From: Methanobacteriota archaeon
GTDB lineage: Archaea > Halobacteriota > Methanomicrobia > Methanomicrobiales > Methanoculleaceae
Reading direction: 5' to 3'
Length of the DNA: 19,772 nucleotides
Assembly (NCBI GenBank): GCA_023457135.1
Contig: JAEWMO010000102.1
Span: forward strand, 1-19,772
Position numbers and translations under genes: made by a program. Positions 14,054 through 19,772 of this stretch are shown piece after piece; within the stretch, counting starts at the first letter, position 1, and each line of letters begins with the position of its first letter. Below the pieces are notes generated by a model that saw nothing but the letters and a program-made list of their open reading frames with translations, made no database searches and was not told the origin of the DNA.

Positions 14054-14740
14054 ATGATCGTGGCAGAAGATCTCACCAGGGTCTACACCATGGGCAGGGT
14101 GGAGGTCCGCGCCCTCCGGGGGGTCTCCCTCTCGGTCGCACGGGGAGAGTTCGTCGGGATCATGGGGGCAAGCGGGAGCGGCAAGTCGACGCTCCTCCAT
14201 ATCCTCGGCCTCCTCGACCGGCCCACTTCAGGGAGAGTCAGCCTCGATAAGACCGACGTTCTCGCCCTCTCCGACCACCAGCGGACCCAGTTCAGGCTGA
14301 ACCGGCTCGGCTACGTCTTCCAGGACTACGCCCTCATCGGGGAGCTCACGGCACTCGAGAACGTCTACCTGACATCGCTCGTCCGGGGGGACCCGGAAGA
14401 GGAGTATCTCAGGAAGAGCACCGATATCCTCAAACGTGTCGGCCTCGGCGACCGGATGGACCACCGGCAGAGCGAACTCTCGGGCGGGGAGCAGCAGCGG
14501 GTGGCGATCGCCCGGGCGCTCGTGAACAGTCCGAGTATTTTGCTCGCCGACGAGCCCTGCGCGAACCTTGACAGCCAGACGTCAAAGAGTATCCTCGACC
14601 TCTTCCGGCGGTTGAACGAAGACCTGGACCAGACGATCCTGATGGTCTCGCACGAAGAGTGGCACAAGGAGTACTTCTGCCGGGTCGTCACCCTGCGGGA
14701 CGGGCTGATCGAGGAGGTGACGGAGTGCAGAAGGGACTGA
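14054..14740 (+). CDS. ABC transporter ATPase (LolD/MacB/FtsE type)
   Basis: 228 residues. Seen: Walker A GASGSGKST (38-46), Q-loop VFQDY (88-92), signature LSGGEQQ (142-148), Walker B ILLADEP (162-168), D-loop NLD (171-173) and H-loop SHE (199-201). The sequence and length match the LolD/MacB/FtsE group that partners FtsX-type permeases. Start ATG 14054 is 4 nt after the permease stop; the frame extends upstream but inside the permease gene. ATP hydrolysis here would power the CARDB/FtsX partner complex at the cytoplasmic membrane. The stop lies within an inverted repeat that may end the transcript. Confidence 0.94.
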   Translation: MIVAEDLTRVYTMGRVEVRALRGVSLSVARGEFVGIMGASGSGKSTLLHILGLLDRPTSGRVSLDKTDVLALSDHQRTQFRLNRLGYVFQDYALIGELTALENVYLTSLVRGDPEEEYLRKSTDILKRVGLGDRMDHRQSELSGGEQQRVAIARALVNSPSILLADEPCANLDSQTSKSILDLFRRLNEDLDQTILMVSHEEWHKEYFCRVVTLRDGLIEEVTECRRD

Positions 14741-14763
14741 TGCCCGGCCACGAGGGGCATCAG
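14737..14763 (+). terminator. Hairpin at the end of the ABC operon
   Basis: CTGATGCCC (14737-14745) pairs perfectly with GGGCATCAG (14755-14763) around a 9-nt loop, overlapping the ATPase stop codon. No T-run follows directly on the plus strand, so it may be an mRNA 3' structure and not a true terminator. Confidence 0.45.
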
Positions 14764-14799
14764 CCATACGTGCCGCACAAAAAAGCGCCACGATACAAT

Positions 14800-14807
14800 T
14801 TTATATC
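14800..14807 (+). promoter_or_regulatory. TATA box of the DUF1059 gene
   Basis: TTTATATC in an AT-rich stretch, about 37 nt upstream of GTG 14841; a start near 14830 leaves a short leader with GGTGA. Confidence 0.55.
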
Positions 14808-14840
14808 AACCCCATTATACACCCCCGGCCGGTGAGAGTC

Positions 14841-15017
14841 GTGCAGGAACAGAAGACATTCAGGTGCAAGGACCTCGGCCTTGCGTGCGAGTTCGAGGAG
14901 AAAGCGGAGAGCGAGAACGAGCTGATGAAGCGGGTCGAGGGGCACATCCAGAACGTCCACCAGATGAACCTGGAGCAGCCGGAAGTGCAGGAGAAGATCC
15001 GCAAAGCCGTGAAGTGA
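14841..15017 (+). CDS. DUF1059-family small protein
   Basis: 58 residues. Seen: TFRCKDLGLACEFEEKAESENELMKRVEGH, then HQMN; this Cys/His pattern (CKDLG..C.F, ..H....H) is the DUF1059 signature, with two Cys and two His that may bind a metal. The family is widespread in archaea and bacteria and has no established function. GGTGA at 14831-14835 lies 5 nt before GTG 14841 and decides that start; GTG 14832 is inside this site. Its own TATA box lies upstream and a GC-hairpin plus T-run downstream, so it appears monocistronic. Confidence 0.85.
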   Translation: MQEQKTFRCKDLGLACEFEEKAESENELMKRVEGHIQNVHQMNLEQPEVQEKIRKAVK

Positions 15018-15042
15018 GGGCGGAAGGCCCCCACTCTCTTTT
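15018..15042 (+). terminator. Probable terminator after DUF1059 gene
   Basis: A small GGGC...GCCC stem (about 15018-15030) is followed by a pyrimidine stretch ending in TTTT at 15039-15042. The T-tract fits archaeal termination; the stem is weak. Confidence 0.4.
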
Positions 15043-15128
15043 GACGGGGGAGGAAACCCGTCGCCGCCAGGCCGGTCCCCATCGCGAGGGGCAGCAGGTT
15101 CTTCTCCGATGAGCGCCACCGAACCGGT

Positions 15129-15707
15129 ATGACGCACCATCTGCGTTCCTGGAGACACACCCCGGAAGACGAGGCCGCCCGCAGGCGCTGGCAGCACCCC
15201 GAGTCCATTCTCGAGGGGATCGGGCTTGCCGCCGGCGACACCTTCATCGACGTCGGGTGCGGGGACGGGTTCTTCGCGCTCCCGGCGGCGCGGATGGTCG
15301 GGCTGCACGGCCGCGTCTGCGGGATCGACCTCGACGCGGAGGCTCTCGATCTCCTGCAGGAGAAGGCGTTCCACGAGGGGCTCGACAACGTCGTCCTCCA
15401 CCACGGAGCGGCCGAAGACCTTGTTCTCTGCGAAGGTTGTGCGGATATTGTCTTCTTCGGGATCTCCCTTCACGACTTCGAGGACCCGGTCCGGGTGCTC
15501 AGGAACGCAAAGCGTATGGCAGCCCCGGACGGCAGGATCGTCGACGTGGACTGGAGGAAGGAGCCGCTCCCCCTCGGCCCCCCGTCCGCAAAGAAGTTCA
15601 GCACGGAGCACGCGGCGTCGCTGATGACGGAGGCGGGGCTCCGGGTTACGGAGGTTGTCGAGTCCGGGCCGTACCACTACATCGTTACGGCAGTGCCGGA
15701 AGAGTGA
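15129..15707 (+). CDS. Class I SAM-dependent methyltransferase
   Basis: 192 residues, Rossmann-fold methyltransferase. Seen: motif I FIDVGCGDGFFAL (39-51), the acidic residue at the end of beta 2 in VCGIDLD (about D66), and a motif IV-like DIVFFGISLHDFEDP; after it, LRNAKRMAAPDGRIVDVDW corresponds to the conserved post-II/III strand of this fold. The N-terminal RRRWQHPESILEGIGL is typical of archaeal members resembling UbiE/YcgJ-like enzymes. The substrate is unknown (small molecule, arsenite and protein targets all occur in related groups). Start ATG 15129 has no strong ribosome site; a seven-codon reading frame (15109-15132) overlaps it and might allow reinitiation. It is convergent with the lipoprotein gene, stops 17 nt apart. 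Confidence 0.88.
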   Translation: MTHHLRSWRHTPEDEAARRRWQHPESILEGIGLAAGDTFIDVGCGDGFFALPAARMVGLHGRVCGIDLDAEALDLLQEKAFHEGLDNVVLHHGAAEDLVLCEGCADIVFFGISLHDFEDPVRVLRNAKRMAAPDGRIVDVDWRKEPLPLGPPSAKKFSTEHAASLMTEAGLRVTEVVESGPYHYIVTAVPEE

Positions 15708-15724
15708 AAAGAAAGGGTTCGGGG

Positions 15725-16351
15725 TTATTTCAGGTTCGCAAGGCCGCCGTAGTTGACGGCGTTCACGAATGCATCGAGGTCCTGCTTGGAACCGTCCTCG
15801 ACGCTGACATAGACCATGAACCGCTCGCTCACGCCGATCCAGGTGCCGTAGGAGGCGGGTTTGGAGAAGAACTCCCAGGAGGGATGGCCGCTGACGGTGC
15901 CCGACCGGTAGTAGCCCTCGGTCGTCTCGAACGAGACGAGCGAGTCCCAGGACTCCCAGTAGCCCACGTCGTAGTAGGCCGAGTCCTGGATCAGGACCGC
16001 CGCCGTGGCGTCGCCCTTTGTGTACTCGCGGGTTGCCCAGGTCCACTGGCCGTCCTCGATTGTCCAGGAGGCCCCCGCGGGCTCCCCTGCAGTCCAGCCC
16101 GCAGGAGCACCGGGGAGGTAGGTCATCAGGGTCGCATACGGAACCGCGGATACGCTTCCCTGTGCAGCCCCCGATACGGTGGTGCCGGCGGCAGGGGTCG
16201 CCGTGGCCACGGCGGTGCCGGTTGCGGAGGTCCCATAGGTAGTCACGGGGGTCGTATCCGGCGGCGCCGATGTGCAGCCTGCTGCAAGCAGGCAGATCCC
16301 GAGCATGAGGAGAAGAGCCGGGAAGATCGTTTTTGGAGAGTTAATTCTCAT
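15725..16351 (-). CDS. Predicted lipoprotein, unknown function
   Basis: 208 residues. Seen: signal peptide with lipobox-like LLAAGC (C26), a Thr/Ala/Pro-rich linker (about 27-65), then a globular domain (67-208) with many Trp/Tyr (for example GQWTWATREYTKGDA, YYDVGYWESWDS) and an end pattern RFMVYVSVEDGSKQDLDAFVNAVNYGGLANLK. Such domains are common in Methanomicrobia surface lipoproteins without assigned function. It would be anchored on the outer face of the cell membrane. Start ATG 16351; GAAGG about 7 nt upstream could be its ribosome site. It shares a divergent promoter region with the chagasin-like lipoprotein. Confidence 0.82.
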   Translation of the reverse strand: MRINSPKTIFPALLLMLGICLLAAGCTSAPPDTTPVTTYGTSATGTAVATATPAAGTTVSGAAQGSVSAVPYATLMTYLPGAPAGWTAGEPAGASWTIEDGQWTWATREYTKGDATAAVLIQDSAYYDVGYWESWDSLVSFETTEGYYRSGTVSGHPSWEFFSKPASYGTWIGVSERFMVYVSVEDGSKQDLDAFVNAVNYGGLANLK

Positions 16352-16387
16352 AACAATGCCTTCAGAGAGACCTGAGAGGCTGGATCA

Positions 16388-16397
16388 TATTTATAAC
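16388..16397 (-). promoter_or_regulatory. TATA box of the 16351 lipoprotein gene
   Basis: On the minus strand GTTATAAATATG runs about 40 nt upstream of ATG 16351; a start near 16366 would leave a leader of about 15 nt. Confidence 0.55.
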
Positions 16398-16533
16398 TTG
16401 TTGTTTTACAATAAGGACCGATGAGACGAGCCCGAGCGCGTTTTGGGTGGCTCACATAACCATGTTATAAGGACGGATCCAAAAACGGCCCAAACTCCGG
16501 GAGTTCGTCCGACACCTCCCTGAAAGTTTAAGA

Positions 16534-16545
16534 AAACTATTTAAC
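16534..16545 (+). promoter_or_regulatory. TATA-like box of the chagasin-like gene
   Basis: AAACTATTTAAC is centred about 27 nt before ATG 16567, so transcription would start at or just before the start codon. Confidence 0.5.
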
Positions 16546-16566
16546 AAATCTGAGCTACCTTACCGC

Positions 16567-17058
16567 ATGGTTCAGAGAAAGAGTCTCTATACCGTTCTGG
16601 TTGCAGGGCTCCTCGCCCTGTGCATGCTTGGTGCCGGCTGTACGTCGCAGCCGACGGAACAGGAGAATGTGACCGCGACACCCACCCCGGAGGCGACCAC
16701 GGCCGCTCCCGAGGTGACCGCCACGACCGTCCCCGAAGAGGAAGGGACCTACGCCTTCAACGAGGCGGACGACAACACGACCGTCACCCTCCCGGTCGGG
16801 AGCAACATCACCATCAGCCTCGCCGAGAACCCGACGACCGGGTACCAGTGGAACGTCACCTCGTCCGAGGGTCTGGAGTACGTGAATGACACGTATATCG
16901 CCCCGGACACCGGAGCCGTTGGTGCCGGTGGCGTGCATGTCTGGGAGTACATCGCTGCCGATGAGGGCAACGGTGAGTTCTCTGCGATCTACGCGCGGTC
17001 CTGGGAGAACGTGACCGGGAACGAGACCACGTTCTCGATGGCGTTCATCATCGAGTGA
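16567..17058 (+). CDS. Chagasin-like (I42) protease-inhibitor lipoprotein
   Basis: 163 residues. Seen: signal peptide with lipobox-like MLGAGC (C25), a Thr/Pro/Glu-rich linker (about 30-58), then a domain (60-163) carrying the three loops of the chagasin/amoebiasin inhibitor family: NPTTGYQW (88-95), GAGGVHVW (119-126) and ARSWE (143-147; family RPW/F, here Ser replaces Pro). Known chagasins bind C1 cysteine proteases with these three loops. This protein would sit on the outer cell surface and could protect it from foreign or own proteases; no protease gene of that class is seen in this window. Start ATG 16567 without a ribosome site; AACTATTTAAC at about 16535-16545 is a TATA candidate about 26 nt upstream, so the mRNA is probably leaderless. 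A strong terminator follows. Confidence 0.88.
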   Translation: MVQRKSLYTVLVAGLLALCMLGAGCTSQPTEQENVTATPTPEATTAAPEVTATTVPEEEGTYAFNEADDNTTVTLPVGSNITISLAENPTTGYQWNVTSSEGLEYVNDTYIAPDTGAVGAGGVHVWEYIAADEGNGEFSAIYARSWENVTGNETTFSMAFIIE

Positions 17059-17071
17059 TCCCGCATACACC

Positions 17072-17118
17072 CTCCCCCGCACGTTTGCGGGGGAGAACCT
17101 GACACTCATCTCTTTTTT
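17072..17118 (+). terminator. Strong terminator after the chagasin-like gene
   Basis: CTCCCCCGCA (17072-17081) pairs perfectly with TGCGGGGGAG (17086-17095) around the loop CGTT, followed by a T-run at 17113-17118. It lies between convergent genes and may also affect the incoming ppcA transcript. Confidence 0.75.
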
Positions 17119-17151
17119 GAACACCCTGCCGGCACCCTGAGGCTTCCCCGA

Positions 17152-18609
17152 TCATCCCAGGAACTTTCGCCGGTGCGCTGCCTGGAGGAGAAGCGAGGTC
17201 AGCCTCCCGGTCTCGTTCTCGCGAAGAGCCCGGGCAATCGCGGCCGTGATCCGGGCATGCTCCTCGTCGGGTTCGACGTCCACCAGATCGGCGACTCTCG
17301 CCGCGAGTTCGGGCGGGACAAGACCAGTCTCCACGTTGAGGAAACGGCAGGCGGCTCTCAGATCCTCGTCGAAGTTAACGTAGACCTCCCTGATGAACCC
17401 GACGTCCGCGTCGTCCAGGGCATCCAGGCCAAGGATCTCGGGAGGGAGGCCAAGAGAGTAGAGGGCGGCGGTGAACTTGATCGCCCGCGGCAGGGTGATC
17501 CCCCCGGTGCTCCGTGCGTACCCAAAGAGACCGATATGCAACTTCCGTTTTCGCCGTTCGGGGACATACCGGGCAACCCGGTTGATCAGGGGAGCCAGCG
17601 GACCGAGCAGCCGTTCGTATGCCCGCGTAGACCTCTCGATCAGGTCGAGCGCCCCCCTGTCGTCGACGAGCCGGGGCTTTGCCGGGTTCCGCTCCTCCAG
17701 CCTCCGGACGGCTTTCTGGACGTCTTCGAGCGGGTAGTCGTACTTGAACGCCGACTGGACGGTGAATGTGTGGGCGCTGGGATACTCGGCGATAACCCGA
17801 TCGACGGTCAGCGGTGAGAGGCCGCCCCTGAAAGGTGCCGAGCCGACGCCGATGATCGGGTATATCCTGGTCCCGGTCTCTTCCGAGACCTCCCGGAGGT
17901 TCTGAAGCGCAATCTTGTTCAGGAAGACTGCACTGACGAGCCCGTAGTTCATCGCCGGATCGGACCGGGCAAGAAAGACACGTTGGTCGGCGATATCCTT
18001 GCCTTCGAGGTAGCGCCGGACCACGTTGTGTGCGTCGAGCATATGGTCCATCTCCTCAAAGAGCGGGATGACGTTGATCCGATCCGGCCGGAACCTCCCG
18101 ATCCAGTCTGCGATGGTCGTGCCCCCCTCGCCGAGCCGCCGTTCCTGCTTTCCGACGACGATATCCGTGTAATAGCGGTAGATATTGTCGATAGCGGTAT
18201 GAGAAGCCGTCATCGGCAGGATTACCTCGAAGATCGGGGGATGTTCGTCCCCGTAAAAGAGCGATGCCGTGTCGAACGACCGCGGGATGCTCTCGAGCGT
18301 CTCAAGGAGAATCTTCGCCTCGGCCGACTCCACCTCGGGGTTCGGAACCCGCATCGTCAGGAAGACGTCCCGCCCGAGTCGCTTCTCTGAAAAATACGTG
18401 TCGTACCGGGTCAGCAGCTTCCTGACCACGAAGTTGTCGACCTCTTTTCCTTCGCAGTCCCACATCTGCTCGCTGCATCCCAGGTGGGAGTAAGCGTAGT
18501 ACGCCTCCTGCACTTCATCATCCCCGCCGAGCTCGGGACTCTCGGCAAAAAACGGCAGGTTGACGTTGTCCGGGTGCTGGGTGCTCATGCACTGGGGTAT
18601 CCGTACCAT
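17152..18609 (-). CDS. ppcA: Phosphoenolpyruvate carboxylase, archaeal type
   Basis: 485 residues; converts phosphoenolpyruvate and bicarbonate to oxaloacetate and phosphate, feeding the incomplete reductive TCA branch toward glutamate and the aspartate family in methanogens. Seen: the archaeal-type N-terminus MVRIPQCMSTQHPDN, then EVQEAYYAY.HLGCSEQMWDCEGKEVD, GYAR.TGGITLPRAI near 375-390 and a length equal to the archaeal family (about 480-500), roughly half the bacterial/plant enzyme. Start ATG 18609 fits the conserved N-terminus; GGAG lies about 10 nt upstream. The promoter region has a perfect 14-bp-arm inverted repeat around a TATA-like core, so the gene is probably under specific repression or activation. 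Cytoplasmic, expected tetramer (family knowledge). Confidence 0.95.
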   Translation of the reverse strand: MVRIPQCMSTQHPDNVNLPFFAESPELGGDDEVQEAYYAYSHLGCSEQMWDCEGKEVDNFVVRKLLTRYDTYFSEKRLGRDVFLTMRVPNPEVESAEAKILLETLESIPRSFDTASLFYGDEHPPIFEVILPMTASHTAIDNIYRYYTDIVVGKQERRLGEGGTTIADWIGRFRPDRINVIPLFEEMDHMLDAHNVVRRYLEGKDIADQRVFLARSDPAMNYGLVSAVFLNKIALQNLREVSEETGTRIYPIIGVGSAPFRGGLSPLTVDRVIAEYPSAHTFTVQSAFKYDYPLEDVQKAVRRLEERNPAKPRLVDDRGALDLIERSTRAYERLLGPLAPLINRVARYVPERRKRKLHIGLFGYARSTGGITLPRAIKFTAALYSLGLPPEILGLDALDDADVGFIREVYVNFDEDLRAACRFLNVETGLVPPELAARVADLVDVEPDEEHARITAAIARALRENETGRLTSLLLQAAHRRKFLG

Positions 18610-18640
18610 ATCTTCATGCTCCGTAGACCTTGGGCCGCGC

Positions 18641-18680
18641 TTTCATGTCAACCATACCTGTATACCTGGTTGACATGAAA
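18641..18680 (-). promoter_or_regulatory. Inverted-repeat operator around the ppcA TATA box
   Basis: TTTCATGTCAACCA (18641-18654) is the exact reverse complement of TGGTTGACATGAAA (18667-18680); the 12-nt spacer TACCTGTATACC carries a TATAC core (GGTATACAGG on the minus strand) about 52 nt upstream of the ppcA start, suitable as TATA box with transcription from about 18635. A direct repeat ATACCTG also runs through the spacer. It looks like a binding site for a dimeric regulator that would block or bend the TBP site. Confidence 0.6.
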
Positions 18681-18830
18681 AGTCCTCCGGAAGATTTCCG
18701 TTGCCGTCGAGGTCGCTCCCCGGCTCGTTGACTCCGGTCTCCTGAGACAGCCGGATACCGCTTGCCCGGACTGATCGCGATCGCCGCTATCGGGATCTGC
18801 GGGCTGTTTGCGGGAACGGGACGCCGGTAG
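18675..18830 (+). pseudogene. Possible relic of a surface-protein C-terminus
   Basis: A single frame with ATG 18675, one in-frame TGA (18729-18731) and stop TAG 18828-18830. After the TGA it encodes a segment ending LPGLIAIAAIGICGLFAGTGRR: a Pro-Gly, a hydrophobic helix and a terminal Arg pair, the layout of PGF-CTERM-type archaeosortase sorting signals. No start fits it and nothing upstream is coding, so it may be a decayed fragment or chance. Confidence 0.25.
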
Positions 18831-18893
18831 GCGGAGCCCGGGGCCCCGGCAGCCGGTTGGCCGGGAACGGCTCGCCCGCCGGACCGGGAGAAT

Positions 18894-18912
18894 CTCAAAA
18901 CAATTTTTTGAG
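18894..18912. terminator. AT-rich hairpin
   Basis: CTCAAAA (18894-18900) and TTTTGAG (18906-18912) form a 7-bp perfect stem with loop CAATT; with its T-stretch it could end a transcript coming from the left. No gene for it is evident. Confidence 0.35.
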
Positions 18913-18996
18913 CGTTCAGGAGCCCGGAAAAAGCAACAACGAGGTCCTCTGAGCCCCCTGGCCCGTGATCTCCCGGACCCCTGCCCCCGACTGATA

Positions 18997-19004
18997 TTAT
19001 ATAC
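18997..19004 (+). promoter_or_regulatory. TATA-like box of the beta-propeller gene
   Basis: ATTATATA, flanked by GC-rich DNA. A start near 19028 would give an unusually long leader of about 130 nt before ATG 19159. Confidence 0.45.
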
Positions 19005-19158
19005 TGCCACTGACATCCCCCGCCGGGGAAGGATCACCGGTTCACACCCGCCGGACTGCGGCCAAACTCCCGGGGACCTTTCCCCTTCAACACGGGGGAT
19101 CTCCGGCCCGGCGCTCCGGCAATGAGGCCGCCCGGAGATGCCCCGGGAGGCTCAAACG

Positions 19159-19772
19159 ATGAACGAACAAAATCTTTTTGCACCGGCGCTGGTGCTGATC
19201 GCCCTCGCGCTTCTCGCCGGGGGTGCATCGGCCGCCGAGCGCCAGGTCACGAACGCCACGGTCGACCAGGTCTACGCGACGGTCGTCGACGACCGCATCC
19301 TCTGGTCCGACAACCGGACGGGCGACTACGACGTCTACCTCTACAACCTGACGGAGGCAGGCGAACGCACCCTCTCCCCGGCAGGCACCGACCAGTTCGC
19401 GACAGCCCTCCCTGCGGGGATGATGATGAGCGGTGAGCGGGTCGTCTGGGAGGACAACCGGAGCGGCAACCGGGACATCTACCTCTATGACCTCGCCACC
19501 GGCGAGGAGACCCAGATCACGAACGAGACCGGTCACGAGGTCAACCCCGCCATCGCCGGGGACTGGATCGTCTGGCAGGACGCACGGAACGGGAACTGGG
19601 ATATCTACCTCTACGATATCGCCACTGGAGAAGAGACCCGGATCACCAGTAACGAGAGCATGCAGATGACCCCTGCGGTCACGGAGAACATGGTCGTCTG
19701 GAACGACTACCGGAACGGCAACTGGGACATCTACGCCTGGACCCCCGACACGGCGGCGCCGTCCGCACCGTC
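19159..19772 (+). CDS. Secreted beta-propeller-type repeat protein, 3' end outside window
   Basis: 204 residues seen, still open at the window edge. Seen: a signal peptide (hydrophobic about 8-24, end GGASA|AE), then about four repeats of 40-47 residues with the pattern ILWSDNRTGDYDVYLYNL, VVWEDNRSGNRDIYLYDLATGEETQIT, IVWQDARNGNWDIYLYDIATGEETRIT and VVWNDYRNGNWDIYAW. This is the TolB/PD40-like blade often annotated as cell-surface protein in Methanomicrobiales. After the fourth blade a Pro/Ala/Ser stretch (TPDTAAPSAPS) looks like a linker to a further domain, such as PKD, beyond the window; four blades are few for a closed propeller, so it may be incomplete or dimeric. Start ATG 19159 has GGGAGG 8 nt upstream. 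Likely extracellular, binding role. Confidence 0.87.
   Translation, partial: MNEQNLFAPALVLIALALLAGGASAAERQVTNATVDQVYATVVDDRILWSDNRTGDYDVYLYNLTEAGERTLSPAGTDQFATALPAGMMMSGERVVWEDNRSGNRDIYLYDLATGEETQITNETGHEVNPAIAGDWIVWQDARNGNWDIYLYDIATGEETRITSNESMQMTPAVTENMVVWNDYRNGNWDIYAWTPDTAAPSAP

Larger units (their letters stand above)
18681..19158. other. Intergenic region, no supported intact gene
   Basis: About 480 nt between the ppcA operator and the beta-propeller gene. It contains the possible C-terminal relic, a hairpin CTCAAAA/TTTTGAG at 18894-18912, a TATA-like TTATATAC near 18998 and the GGGAGG ribosome site at 19145-19150. Open frames on both strands are Arg/Pro-rich and look non-coding. Confidence 0.55.

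Noticed and set aside
15109..15132. Seven-codon reading frame overlapping the methyltransferase start (ATGA)
   Set aside because: It could be a leader peptide, but there is no clear ribosome site and such short frames occur by chance.
14760..16046. Minus-strand open frame of over 400 codons across the DUF1059 and methyltransferase genes
   Set aside because: It overlaps three genes with recognisable motifs; its length reflects GC bias.
18729..18731. In-frame TGA as a possible selenocysteine codon
   Set aside because: No SECIS-like element or known selenoprotein context; a broken gene or chance frame is simpler.
19036..19060. GGTTCACACCC, resembling a tRNA T-arm
   Set aside because: No matching acceptor stem, anticodon arm or D arm can be built around it.
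18808..19125. Open frames on both strands in the 18681-19158 region
   Set aside because: Arg/Pro/Ser-rich translations with no domain, no good ribosome site and no conserved motif visible.

Overview
The window looks like chromosomal DNA of a high-GC methanogenic archaeon, most likely of the order Methanomicrobiales (Methanoculleus-like). This is inferred from an archaeal-type PEP carboxylase (ppcA), an archaeal isoprenyl diphosphate synthase, small archaeal families (DUF1059, a 2H phosphoesterase, a COG1237-type metallo-hydrolase), TATA-type promoters instead of bacterial -35/-10 boxes, several near-leaderless starts, and secreted proteins with Thr/Pro linkers and lipoboxes. There is no rRNA, tRNA, CRISPR array, integrase or transposase that I can support. 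About 21 protein genes are present, two of them cut by the window edges.

Left part (1-3306): a minus-strand polyprenyl synthetase runs off the left edge. Divergent from it are a phosphotransferase of the APH/choline-kinase fold and a HAD hydrolase that overlap and are probably co-translated, then a two-helix membrane protein of unknown function. Next (3304-4655, minus) comes a pair made of a small Ras-like GTPase of the COG2229 type and a HEAT-like helical protein. Between this pair and the next genes lies a tandem 40-bp repeat. On the plus strand (4944-8771) follow a small acidic protein, a five-unit HEAT-repeat protein and a large PepN-type M1 metallo-aminopeptidase whose TTG start overlaps the HEAT gene stop.

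Middle part (8761-11160): convergent and single genes, namely an MBL-fold hydrolase, a small protein ending in CxxCxxC, a 2H phosphoesterase and a 66-residue hypothetical. After a 400-bp intergenic stretch comes a clear three-gene operon (11562-14740): a secreted, membrane-anchored CARDB-like protein, an FtsX/MacB-type permease and a LolD/MacB-type ATPase. It probably forms an envelope-acting mechanotransmission-type ABC machine.

Right part (14841-19772): a DUF1059 mini-protein, a SAM methyltransferase, two divergent lipoproteins (one unknown, one a chagasin-like cysteine-protease inhibitor), a strong terminator, and ppcA on the minus strand. The presumed ppcA TATA box sits inside a perfect 14-bp-arm inverted repeat, the best regulatory signal in the window. 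A 480-bp stretch follows, with a possible relic of a surface-protein C-terminus, and then a secreted beta-propeller-type protein that runs off the right edge. Most of the window is housekeeping or envelope biology. The least explained items are the GTPase/HEAT pair, the ppcA operator, the 40-bp repeats and the chagasin-like lipoprotein.
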